Assembly (NCBI RefSeq): GCF_000012485.1
Contig: NC_007512.1
Span: forward strand, 2,134,501-2,198,500
DNA length: 64,000 nt
Source of the DNA: Pelodictyon luteolum DSM 273
GTDB lineage: Bacteria; Bacteroidota; Chlorobiia; Chlorobiales; Chlorobiaceae
Direction: 5' to 3'
Below are positions 25,645 through 34,076 of this stretch, one piece after another. Numbering within the stretch: position 1 is the first letter of the stretch; each line of letters opens with the position of its first letter. The notes beneath the pieces were generated by a model that was not told the DNA's origin, made no database searches, and saw nothing but the letters and a program-made list of their open reading frames with translations. The translations under genes and the position numbers were made by a program.

Positions 25645-25654
25645 CGACACAGCA

Positions 25655-27913
25655 ATGGATGCAACAATTTCAAGACTGAACCTGAACGTGTACACCTCAT
25701 TATCCAGACTCTTCGTCATTCTCTCTCTTTCTTTAGCCGCCATCGCCTCGAACCCGCCCGAAGCCCGGGCAGGCTCCTCCATTCTCGGCCTGCCGAGCCT
25801 TGAGGAGCTCGAAAACCCGAACCCGGACCTCGCATCCCTCGTCTATTCAGAGGACGGTGTGCTCCTCCACAAGTTCTTCCTGAAGAACCGGACCTTCGTC
25901 CCCCTGCGTACGATTCCGATGTCGGTCCGCAATGCGCTGATCGCCACCGAGGATGTGGAGTTCTACCGCCATTGGGGCGTCGACATGCGCCGTCTGGTGC
26001 TCGCCATGGGCGAAAACATCCTGAAGGGCCGAACCCGCTGGCACGGAGCGAGCACCATCACCCAGCAGCTGGCCAAGAACCTCTTCCTGAGCCAGGAACG
26101 GACCGTCACGCGCAAGATGAAGGAGTTCGTCACGGCCGTCGAGCTTGAGAAAACCTACACGAAAAACGAGATCCTCGCCCTCTATCTCAACACCGTCTAC
26201 TTTGGATCGGGAGCATACGGGGTCGAAGCTGCGTCGCGGACATACTTCGGCAAGCCTGCAAGCCAGCTGAATCTGCCGGAGAGCGCAACCCTCATCGCAA
26301 CCCTGAAAAACCCGACCGCCTACAACCCGGCAAAAAACCCGGCTGGTTCCATCGGCAGACGGAACCTGATCCTTTCTCTGATGGCAAAGGAAAAGTTCAT
26401 CACCGAAGCACAGGCCGCCAAGGCAAAACAGGCACGGCTGGTCCTCAAGTACACCCCTGCGACCCATCACGGCGCAGCGCCGTATTTCACCGAGTACATC
26501 CGCCAGACCGTTAAACCTGCTTCGATGCTCGGCGACGTCAACCTCTACCGTGACGGGCTGACCATACAGACCACCCTCGACAGCCGAATGCAGAAGTATG
26601 CCGAAGCGGCGGCCAGAGAGCACCTGGCAACCCTGCAGGCAACATTCGACCAGTCGTGGCGCTGGACTGAACCGCTGAAGAACCAGCTCATCCGTGAAAG
26701 CGCACGCTACAAGGAAATGCGCGAGGAAGACGGTCTCACCGACGCCGCAGCCATGGCAAAGCTCAAGAGGGACCGGGTATGGCTCAACGGCCTGCTCCGC
26801 GACAAGACCCGCATTCAGGTCGCGCTTGTAGCCATAGACCCCTCCAACGGTCACGTGAAAGCCTGGGTCGGCGGCAACCAGTTCGCCTCCGAGGACTACA
26901 AGTACCAGTTCGACCATATCTGGCAGGCGCGCCGCCAGCCCGGCTCGACCTTCAAGCCGTTCGTCTACACCGCAGCGATAGACAAGGGCATCCCCGCCAA
27001 CTTCCAGGTGCTCGACAAGCCCCTCTCGCTGCAAAGCGGAGGCGGCATATGGTCGCCCCGGAACTCGGACGGATCCTCGGGTGGATGGACCACCCTGCGC
27101 TCGGCCATTGCCCGCTCACTGAACCAGGTGACGGTGCGCCTTGCCTATGAGCAGCTCAGCACCGCCGACATCATCAGCTATGCCCGCAGGATGGGCATCT
27201 CTTCGCCCATCCCATCGAACCTCTCCATCGCACTCGGCACCGCCGAAGTGTCTCCGCTTGAACTGGCAGGGGCATTCTCGACCTTCGCCAACAACGGGGT
27301 ATGGAACCAGCCGGTATCCATACTGAGGGTCGAGGACAAGAACCACCATCTCATCTCCGAATACGTGCCGAACAGCCGCTTCGCCATCGACTCCACCACC
27401 AACTTCGTGATGGTCTCGATGCTGAAGGACGTCATCAATAAAGGCACCGGCATCGCAGTCCGCGCCCGCTACGGCCTTGAAATGGAAGCCGCCGGAAAGA
27501 CCGGCACCACCCAGAGCCTCCGCGACGCATGGTTCGCCGGCTTCACCCCTCAGCTGGTCGCAGTGGTCTGGACCGGGTTCGACGACGAACGCATCAAGTT
27601 CACCTCCATGGAGTACGGCCAGGGCGCACGCGCCTCACTGCCCATCTGGGCCGGCTTCATGAAGCGCTGCTATGCCGATCCGTCACTCGGCCTTGAGAAC
27701 CGCTATTTCCGCATCCCGGAAAATGTCATCGCAGTGCCGATATCCTCGACGTCCAACCGGCCCTCCGACCTGTTCGACAGCGATGTCTACATCGAGTACT
27801 TCACCCCGAAAGGGTTCCAGAACTACCAGCAGCATCCCGAACGGACAGAAAACGCCGTGCCGGACACATCAAGAGGCCCTGCGGCTGTTCCCGCTGAACA
27901 GCCTTCATTTTAA
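25655..27913 (+). CDS. Penicillin-binding protein 1A, bifunctional peptidoglycan synthase
   Basis: The 752-residue protein polymerises glycan strands and cross-links peptides at the outer face of the inner membrane. After an N-terminal membrane segment (about 17-33) comes the GT51 transglycosylase domain with ATEDVEFYRHWGVD (catalytic Glu near 99) and GASTITQQLAKNLFL. The transpeptidase domain has the Ser of STFKPF (about 431), SLNQ and KTGTT (about 615). I chose ATG 25655; an earlier in-frame ATG at 25595 overlaps the hydrolase. The C-terminal tail after about 715 is low complexity. Class A PBP; the mrcA/pbpA naming is not fixed in this phylum. Confidence 0.95.
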   Translation: MDATISRLNLNVYTSLSRLFVILSLSLAAIASNPPEARAGSSILGLPSLEELENPNPDLASLVYSEDGVLLHKFFLKNRTFVPLRTIPMSVRNALIATEDVEFYRHWGVDMRRLVLAMGENILKGRTRWHGASTITQQLAKNLFLSQERTVTRKMKEFVTAVELEKTYTKNEILALYLNTVYFGSGAYGVEAASRTYFGKPASQLNLPESATLIATLKNPTAYNPAKNPAGSIGRRNLILSLMAKEKFITEAQAAKAKQARLVLKYTPATHHGAAPYFTEYIRQTVKPASMLGDVNLYRDGLTIQTTLDSRMQKYAEAAAREHLATLQATFDQSWRWTEPLKNQLIRESARYKEMREEDGLTDAAAMAKLKRDRVWLNGLLRDKTRIQVALVAIDPSNGHVKAWVGGNQFASEDYKYQFDHIWQARRQPGSTFKPFVYTAAIDKGIPANFQVLDKPLSLQSGGGIWSPRNSDGSSGGWTTLRSAIARSLNQVTVRLAYEQLSTADIISYARRMGISSPIPSNLSIALGTAEVSPLELAGAFSTFANNGVWNQPVSILRVEDKNHHLISEYVPNSRFAIDSTTNFVMVSMLKDVINKGTGIAVRARYGLEMEAAGKTGTTQSLRDAWFAGFTPQLVAVVWTGFDDERIKFTSMEYGQGARASLPIWAGFMKRCYADPSLGLENRYFRIPENVIAVPISSTSNRPSDLFDSDVYIEYFTPKGFQNYQQHPERTENAVPDTSRGPAAVPAEQPSF

Positions 27914-27934
27914 TACAACCACAACCGCGCTCCC

Positions 27935-29476
27935 ATGCAATCTGTCCTGGTACTGGATTTCGGATCACAATACACCCAGCTGATCGCCCGCCGTATCCGC
28001 GAACTCGGCATCTATTCCGAGATCCTCCCATACAGCACCACGCCTGAGGCCATACGGGAACATGATCCCAAGGCGATCATTCTTTCCGGCGGCCCTACGA
28101 GCGTCTACGGCGAATCGGCCATCCTGCCGCACCCCGGCATTTTCTCGCTCGGCCTCCCCATCCTCGGCATCTGCTACGGCCTGCAGGCCATTGCCAACCA
28201 TTTCGGGGGTGCGGTTGAAAGCTCTTCAAAGCAGGAGTTCGGCCGTGCGAAAATCCTGGTCGACAGGACGGAAGGCCACGAAAGCATGCTGTTCAAGGAC
28301 ATTCCGGATTCGGACGTATGGATGAGCCACGGCGACAAGGTGACCCGCATGCCTGAAGGGTTCCAGATTACCGCCAGCAGCGGCAACTCGGAAATGTGCG
28401 CCATCGAGAGCTTCGGCCCGAAGGCCGCCCTCAAGATCTACGGCCTGCAGTTCCACCCCGAGGTACAGCATACCCTCTACGGCAAACAGCTTCTTTCGAA
28501 CTTCCTCATCAACATTGCCGGCATACGGCCCGACTGGTCGTCGAAAAGCTTCATCGAGCACCAGATCGAGGATATCCGCCAGCGCGCCGACAAAGGAACG
28601 GTCATCTGCGGCATCAGCGGCGGCGTCGACTCCACCGTGGCGGCAGTCCTTGTCAGCAAAGCCATCGGCAAGCAGCTGCACTGCGTCTTCGTCGACAACG
28701 GCCTGCTCCGCAAGAACGAAGCCCGGAAGGTGATGGAGTTCCTTAAACCCCTCGGCCTGAACATCACCCTTGCCGACTCCGCGGACCTCTTCCTCGGACG
28801 CCTTAAAGGGGTGGCCTCTCCCGAAAAGAAACGCAAGATCATCGGACGCACCTTCATCCGCGTCTTTGAAGAGCATATCAACGAGGAGAAGTTCCTCGTC
28901 CAAGGGACCCTGTACCCCGACGTCATTGAAAGCCAGAGCGTGAAAGGACCTTCGGAGACGATCAAGTCGCACCACAACGTGGGCGGCCTGCCGAAGCGCA
29001 TGAAACTGAAACTCATCGAACCGCTCCGTGAGCTCTTCAAGGACGAGGTCCGCGCCGTCGGCCGCGAGCTCGGCATTCCGGAAGACATCCTCATGCGCCA
29101 CCCCTTCCCGGGCCCGGGCCTCGCCGTCAGGGTGCTCGGCTCACTCACCAGGGAGCGGCTTGACATACTCCGCGAAGCCGATGAAATCTACATCGACGAG
29201 TTGAAGTCCAGCGGGCTCTACCAGCAGGTATGGCAGGCGTTCTCCGTACTGCTTCCTGTCCAGTCGGTCGGCGTGATGGGTGACAAGCGCACCTACGAGA
29301 ACGTGCTTGCACTGCGTGCCGTGGAGTCCACCGACGGCATGACGGCCGACTGGGCCCACCTCCCGCACGACTTCCTCGCAAAAGTATCGAACAGGATCAT
29401 CAACGAGGTCCGCGGCATCAACCGTGTCGCCTACGACATCTCATCGAAACCCCCGGCCACAATCGAATGGGAATAA
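27935..29476 (+). CDS. guaA: GMP synthase (glutamine-hydrolysing)
   Basis: GuaA converts XMP to GMP using glutamine and ATP. The 513-residue protein begins [20 protein letters not shown]. The N-terminal class I amidotransferase has GICYG (nucleophile Cys near residue 81) and GLQFHPEV. The ATP pyrophosphatase has [14 protein letters not shown], and the C-terminal dimerisation region has [15 protein letters not shown] and a [15 protein letters not shown] end. All conserved parts are present. It sits between PBP1A and a TSUP transporter on the same strand with short gaps. Confidence 0.97.
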   Translation: MQSVLVLDFGSQYTQLIARRIRELGIYSEILPYSTTPEAIREHDPKAIILSGGPTSVYGESAILPHPGIFSLGLPILGICYGLQAIANHFGGAVESSSKQEFGRAKILVDRTEGHESMLFKDIPDSDVWMSHGDKVTRMPEGFQITASSGNSEMCAIESFGPKAALKIYGLQFHPEVQHTLYGKQLLSNFLINIAGIRPDWSSKSFIEHQIEDIRQRADKGTVICGISGGVDSTVAAVLVSKAIGKQLHCVFVDNGLLRKNEARKVMEFLKPLGLNITLADSADLFLGRLKGVASPEKKRKIIGRTFIRVFEEHINEEKFLVQGTLYPDVIESQSVKGPSETIKSHHNVGGLPKRMKLKLIEPLRELFKDEVRAVGRELGIPEDILMRHPFPGPGLAVRVLGSLTRERLDILREADEIYIDELKSSGLYQQVWQAFSVLLPVQSVGVMGDKRTYENVLALRAVESTDGMTADWAHLPHDFLAKVSNRIINEVRGINRVAYDISSKPPATIEWE

Positions 29477-29485
29477 TACAGTAGC

Positions 29486-30274
29486 ATGCAGCAGAAAAAT
29501 GCTTACGGGTTTCTTGCCGGCGTCATCATAGGAACACTAGGCGGCCTTATCGGGCTGGGCGGTGCTGAGTTCCGCCTGCCGCTCCTGATTGGATTCTTTG
29601 GCTTTCCGGCACTGGAAGCAGTGATTCTGAACAAGGCGATGAGCCTGGTGGTCGTAGCATCAGCGTTGCCGTTCAGGGCAGGAGCTGTCTCATGGAGCCT
29701 GCTTGCCGAACACTGGCAGATTGTCATGAACCTGCTTGCAGGAAGCCTGCTGGGAGCTTGGACGGGTGCGGGATGGGCCACAAAGCTTCGATCAAAAGGG
29801 TTATACAAAATCATTGCCATCCTTCTTGTCGTCATCGCAGCCATAATGATCAGCAGCCATATGATGGAGGGTGCCGGCAGTCCGATGCTGGAGAATGCTC
29901 TACTGCTGGCACTCAGCGGAGCAGTTGCAGGGTTCGCCATCGGCGTTGTTGCCGCCCTGCTCGGTGTTGCCGGCGGGGAACTGCTTATCCCGACGCTCGT
30001 GATTCTCTTCGGCGTCGACATCAAGCTTGCCGGCAGCCTGTCTCTAGCCGTCAGCCTGCCAACCATGCTGGTCAGCTTTACCCGTTACAGCCGCGACCGG
30101 AGTTTTTCAGTCCTCGGCGCCAATAAGCCGTTTCTCTTCCTTATGGCGGCGGGCTCCATCGCCGGAACCTGGATTGGAGGCCGTTTACTCGGCGTTGTTT
30201 CTGAAACCGTACTGATCCCGATGCTCGTCCTGCTTCTGCTGCTGTCCGCCCTCAAGGTATGGAAGCACCAGTAA
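29486..30274 (+). CDS. TSUP (TauE/SafE) family membrane transporter
   Basis: The 262-residue protein has two repeats of four membrane segments, each opening with a Gly-rich motif: GVIIGTLGGLIGLGGAEFRL and GVVAALLGVAGGELLIPTLV. This is the signature of the sulfite exporter TauE/SafE family, which moves sulfite, sulfonates or other anions. In a sulfur-oxidising phototroph a sulfur-anion substrate is plausible, but that is inference. It lies 9 bp after guaA. Confidence 0.88.
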   Translation: MQQKNAYGFLAGVIIGTLGGLIGLGGAEFRLPLLIGFFGFPALEAVILNKAMSLVVVASALPFRAGAVSWSLLAEHWQIVMNLLAGSLLGAWTGAGWATKLRSKGLYKIIAILLVVIAAIMISSHMMEGAGSPMLENALLLALSGAVAGFAIGVVAALLGVAGGELLIPTLVILFGVDIKLAGSLSLAVSLPTMLVSFTRYSRDRSFSVLGANKPFLFLMAAGSIAGTWIGGRLLGVVSETVLIPMLVLLLLLSALKVWKHQ

Positions 30275-30311
30275 ACACCTCCACCAAGAACATCCATTGT
30301 AACGAGAAGGC

Positions 30312-31532
30312 ATGAAAGAACTCCTCCTCATCAATATTTCAGGCCCGGACCGTCCGGGCCTCACCGCATCCATCACCGGGGTGCTCTCCAGCCACCTGAT
30401 TCCGGTGCTCGACATCGGCCAGGCCGTCATCCACGACCATCTCGCACTCGGCATGCTGGTGGAAATCCCCGGCGGATCGGACTCGGCCGCCATCATGAAG
30501 GACCTCCTCTTTAAAGCGCACACCCTCGGCCTGCAGCTCACCTTCACGCCGGTCACCGAGACCGAGTACGCCCGGTGGGTCGACGAGCAGGGCAAAACCC
30601 GCCACCTGCTCTCGCTGCTCGGACGCAGGATCACCGCAGAACACCTCGGACAGGTGACTTCCATAGTCGCCGCCCACGGCCTGAACATCGACACCATAAA
30701 CCGCCTCTCCGGGCGTGTCCCCCTCGAAAACGCGACGACGGATGACATAACGAAGGCCTGCGTAGAGTTTTCGGTGCGCGGCACCCTCCAGAATGAAGCG
30801 AAGTTCCGCGAGGAACTGCTCATCGTCACCGACACGCTCGGCATCGACATCGCATTCCAGGAAGACAACATCTTCCGCCGCAACCGCCGTCTCGTAGTGT
30901 TCGACATGGACTCAACCGTCATCACCTCCGAGGTGATCGACGAACTGGCCCTTGAAGCGGGTGCAGGGGCCGAAGTGTCCGCCGTTACAGAGCGTGCGAT
31001 GCGCGGTGAACTGGACTTCTCTGAAAGCCTCCGCCAGCGGGTCATGAAACTGCAGGGACTGGAAGAAGGTGTCCTTGAGAAGGTCGCCCGGCGACTGCAG
31101 CTCACCGAAGGAGCCGAAACCCTCTTCCACAACCTGCACAACCTCGGCTTCAAAACCGCCATCCTCTCCGGCGGGTTCAGCTATTTCGGGAGGTTCCTGC
31201 AGAAGAAGCTGAAGGTCGACTACGTCTATGCCAATGAACTGGAAATCAAGGACGGCAAACTCACCGGCAACGTGATAGGACAGGTGGTGGACGGAAAAAG
31301 GAAGGCTGAACTGCTGGAGCACATCGCAGGAAAGGAGAACATCCGCCTCGAGCAGACCATCGCCGTCGGCGACGGAGCCAATGACCTTCCCATGCTCGCA
31401 AAAGCCGGACTCGGCATCGCCTTCCGCGCCAAACCCATTGTGCGCGAAAGCGCCCGCCAGGCCATCTCGACCCTCGGCCTCGACGCCATTCTCTACCTCA
31501 TGGGCTTCCGCGACCGCGACAGCCTGCGTTAA
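30312..31532 (+). CDS. serB: Phosphoserine phosphatase with N-terminal ACT domains
   Basis: SerB releases serine from phosphoserine, the last step of serine synthesis. The 406-residue protein has two ACT-like regulatory regions (about 1-170; LLINISGPDRPGLTASITGV and TSIVAAHGLNIDTINRL) and then the HAD phosphatase core: DMDSTVITSEVIDELA (nucleophile Asp), LSGGFSYFG, and AVGDGANDLPMLAKAGLGIA. Length matches the two-ACT SerB type. ACT domains suggest allosteric control by serine. Confidence 0.95.
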   Translation: MKELLLINISGPDRPGLTASITGVLSSHLIPVLDIGQAVIHDHLALGMLVEIPGGSDSAAIMKDLLFKAHTLGLQLTFTPVTETEYARWVDEQGKTRHLLSLLGRRITAEHLGQVTSIVAAHGLNIDTINRLSGRVPLENATTDDITKACVEFSVRGTLQNEAKFREELLIVTDTLGIDIAFQEDNIFRRNRRLVVFDMDSTVITSEVIDELALEAGAGAEVSAVTERAMRGELDFSESLRQRVMKLQGLEEGVLEKVARRLQLTEGAETLFHNLHNLGFKTAILSGGFSYFGRFLQKKLKVDYVYANELEIKDGKLTGNVIGQVVDGKRKAELLEHIAGKENIRLEQTIAVGDGANDLPMLAKAGLGIAFRAKPIVRESARQAISTLGLDAILYLMGFRDRDSLR

Positions 31533-31602
31533 ACAATCACCGTGCGCCCGCCCGGGGCGACGGGCAGAGCCTCCCGGACGCTCCAGGTGTTGAGGGGGTA
31601 TG

Positions 31603-32130
31603 TCAGTCGATGTATTCCACGAACTGCAGGAAATCTGCGGCGGGAGGAAGAGTGATCGCGCCTGAGGTGCAGATGGGCACGCAGCGGGTGCAGAGCACCA
31701 CACAGCTGTAGGGGTTGGCGACGATCAGTTTCGGGCGGTGGATGCCGGCGGGGTCGGGCGGTCCCGGCTCGAATACCCCCGGCCGGCAGAGTACCTTGCA
31801 GTCGCCGCAGCCGTTGCATAGCTCAGGCTTGATGGTCGGGTACCAGGGGATCTCCTCTCTTGGAACCGTGAGACGTTTCTTCATTTTTACCTGAGCCTTA
31901 CCCTCCACCGTTGCGGGTTTCGGTGGGCAGACGGGCGCAGATGGAGCGCTCGGTGCCAATGAGGGTGCCTGCGGAACAGATGGCGGGACCGCTGCGGCAA
32001 CAGCCCCGTCCTCGAAACCGCCCATGGAGCGCGACTTCTGCAGGCGCCGCAGGGAACGGACAGGGCGACAGAGGCAACCCTCGCAGGTGGGTTTTTCACA
32101 CCTTCCGGAAAAACAGTCAAGAATCAGCAT
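31603..32130 (-). CDS. Dicluster 4Fe-4S ferredoxin with Cys-rich N-terminal extension
   Basis: The C-terminal half (from about residue 83, [20 protein letters not shown]) carries [14 protein letters not shown] and [16 protein letters not shown], two 4Fe-4S sites. The N-terminal 80 residues have a Cys cluster (C6, C11, C16, C19, C21) followed by a low-complexity Ala/Pro linker; this part could be real or could reflect an over-long start, since the in-frame ATG KMKK at residue 82-83 is an alternative. It is a paralogue of the ferredoxin at 32192-32482, 62 bp away. Low-potential carriers of this kind feed ferredoxin-dependent CO2 fixation, but the specific partner is unknown. Confidence 0.78.
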   Translation of the reverse strand: MLILDCFSGRCEKPTCEGCLCRPVRSLRRLQKSRSMGGFEDGAVAAAVPPSVPQAPSLAPSAPSAPVCPPKPATVEGKAQVKMKKRLTVPREEIPWYPTIKPELCNGCGDCKVLCRPGVFEPGPPDPAGIHRPKLIVANPYSCVVLCTRCVPICTSGAITLPPAADFLQFVEYID

Positions 32131-32191
32131 ACGGAGTCATAAACCCCTGGAGCTTCACAGCGATGCATCCAGGGCACTTGTCGTTACGGGT

Positions 32192-32482
32192 TCAATGGAT
32201 GAGTTCCACAAAGTGTTCGAAATCGGCAGCAGCCGGAAGCGTTATCGCACCCGACGGGCACCGGGGTTCACAACGGGTGCAGAGCACCACGCAGTTGAAG
32301 GGGTTCATGACCGTCATCTTCGGACGCCCTGCACCAACCTCAAGCGCGGGGCCGAACACCCCCGGCCGGCAGATATCCATACACTCTCCGCATCCATTGC
32401 AGAGTTCCGGGTCAATCACTGGAAACCATGCAATCTCTTCACGCGGAGCTGTGAGGCGTTTTTTCTGTCGTGGAGTGGTCAT
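32192..32482 (-). CDS. Dicluster 4Fe-4S ferredoxin
   Basis: The 96-residue protein has [20 protein letters not shown] and [19 protein letters not shown], two complete 4Fe-4S motifs, and a C-terminus (LPAAADFEHFVELIH) shared with its neighbour at 31603-32130. Unlike the neighbour it has only a short N-terminus. Its ATG (32482) is the last of five tandem ATGs in the repeat 32478-32540, and is the only one in frame. An electron-carrier role is clear from the clusters; partner enzymes are not encoded next to it apart from the flavoprotein at 32653-34038. Confidence 0.88.
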   Translation of the reverse strand: MTTPRQKKRLTAPREEIAWFPVIDPELCNGCGECMDICRPGVFGPALEVGAGRPKMTVMNPFNCVVLCTRCEPRCPSGAITLPAAADFEHFVELIH

Positions 32483-32540
32483 TGGGTGGTCATTGGGCGG
32501 TCATTGAGAGCGTCATTGAGAGAGTCATTGAGAGAGTCAC
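32478..32540. repeat. 11/12-nt tandem repeats that each carry an ATG before the ferredoxin
   Basis: Five units (GTCATTGGG.. and GTCATTGAGAG. on the plus strand; lengths 11, 11, 12, 12, 12) each contain CAT, so on the minus strand ATGs occur at 32528, 32516, 32504, 32493 and 32482. Only 32482 is in frame with the ferredoxin; the others open tiny frames that stop at the next repeat. Confidence 0.9.
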
Positions 32541-32652
32541 ATGGTTCGCTTCTCTCATGTGAAAGAACGCTGAAAAGCCTATCGCCCCCATCTGTCCTGC
32601 ACCAGGGGGTGCAGGACGGAGAGAGGAGGCAAAAGTTTCGAGGGGGGAACCA

Positions 32653-34035
32653 TCAGCTCTGTTTCTCGGCACAGCGGTCGAGATGGCGGAGCTTTATTTC
32701 CACGGCTTCGGCAGCCTTGAGCAGCGGGTAGCCGGTGGGCGGGCCGGTAAGCAGCGGATGGGTACCGAACTGCAGGGTGAGGAGTTCGTTGATGGTCATC
32801 TTCGTCTCGATGATGACACCGATGACGTTGATCAGCTCGCCTGCGCTGTTGCCGCCGGTGACCGCGCCGCCGAGCACGAGGCCGGATTCACGGTTGACGA
32901 TGAGCTTGACGAACTGCGTAGCGGTGCCGGGCATGGATTTCGGGTGCTTGTCGATGCCCTCGAACCCTGCAGACACAACATCGAACCCGCGCTCTTTGGC
33001 GAGGCATTCGGTCACGCCTGCCGCAGCGAAGGTGATGCCGCCGATCGCGGTAGAGAAGATGGAGATGGTGCCGCCGAAGGTGCGGAGACGGGAGAGGCCG
33101 AAGAGGTTCATACCGGCGATCCTTGCCTCTGAGACGGCCGTTGAGGCGAGCATCAGGCCCTTGACGATGCGGGTGATGAAGGAGAACTTCTCGGCGCAGT
33201 CACCAACGGCGAAGATATCCTTGTCCTCGGTGCGCATGTACTCGTCGACACGGATGGCACCAAGCTCATTGATCTTGATGCCGGCTTTTTCGGCAAGCGT
33301 GACGTTCGGGGCGTAGCCGGTGGCGAGGATGACGGCGTCGGCAGGAACCGAGTCGCCGCTCTCAAGCAGCACCCTCGACACCTTCCCGTTTTCTCCAGCG
33401 AGCTCATGGACCTTTTCACCGGTGCGGAGCACAATGCCGCGATCCCTCAGTATCCCTTCGGCCTGCAGCGACAGATCGCTGTCGAATGCGAGGCTGAGCA
33501 CATGCGGCAGCACTTCGACAAGCGTGATCTGTTTGCCTTTCTTCGAGAGCTCGTCGGCCATCTCGACGCCGATGAACCCGCCGCCGATGATGACGATGCG
33601 CTCGCATGACTCAAGGCGCCGGCGTACATCAGCAAGATAGTTGCGGTCTTTAGGAATGGTGAAGACATTCTGGAGATCCCGCCCCTTGAGCCAGCCCGGA
33701 ACCCTCGGCAGTGAGCCGGTGGCAATGACGAGCTTGTCGAAGGTGATGGTCACTCCATTGGCTGTGGTTGCGGTCTTTGTCGAACGGTCGAGTGAGACCA
33801 CCTCGTCGATGAGGAGCTCGACACCGGCACCTTCGATATGTGCATTCGGGATCACGTTCTGCTCGATGCCCTGAAGGGTACCGAACACATAGGGAATCCC
33901 GCAGGGAACCACGGCTTCAGCTTCCTTCCTGACGATCAGAAAACTTTTGGCGGCATAAAACGCCTTGCCTGTCGTGGCTGCGGCTATACCTGCGGCACTG
34001 CCGCCTATTACGAGTACATCTACGCTCTTCTGCAT
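32653..34035 (-). CDS. CoA-disulfide reductase/NADH oxidase-like flavoprotein
   Basis: The roughly 460-residue protein has FAD-binding VDVLVIGGSAAGIAAATTGK, the single redox cysteine in VVPCGIPY (about residue 45), an NAD(P)H-binding IVIIGGGFIGVEMADEL and FAD-contacting IFAVGDCAE. The single-Cys arrangement places it in the CoA-disulfide reductase, NADH oxidase and persulfide reductase group. No C-terminal rhodanese domain is present. In a sulfide oxidiser a role in persulfide or CoA-disulfide reduction is plausible but unproven. The start is MQKSVDV at 34035 (or the adjoining ATG at 34038). Confidence 0.88.
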   Translation of the reverse strand: MQKSVDVLVIGGSAAGIAAATTGKAFYAAKSFLIVRKEAEAVVPCGIPYVFGTLQGIEQNVIPNAHIEGAGVELLIDEVVSLDRSTKTATTANGVTITFDKLVIATGSLPRVPGWLKGRDLQNVFTIPKDRNYLADVRRRLESCERIVIIGGGFIGVEMADELSKKGKQITLVEVLPHVLSLAFDSDLSLQAEGILRDRGIVLRTGEKVHELAGENGKVSRVLLESGDSVPADAVILATGYAPNVTLAEKAGIKINELGAIRVDEYMRTEDKDIFAVGDCAEKFSFITRIVKGLMLASTAVSEARIAGMNLFGLSRLRTFGGTISIFSTAIGGITFAAAGVTECLAKERGFDVVSAGFEGIDKHPKSMPGTATQFVKLIVNRESGLVLGGAVTGGNSAGELINVIGVIIETKMTINELLTLQFGTHPLLTGPPTGYPLLKAAEAVEIKLRHLDRCAEKQS

Positions 34036-34076
34036 CATCGCCCCTTCTTATTGTTTAGTACTGCATTACGTTACAA

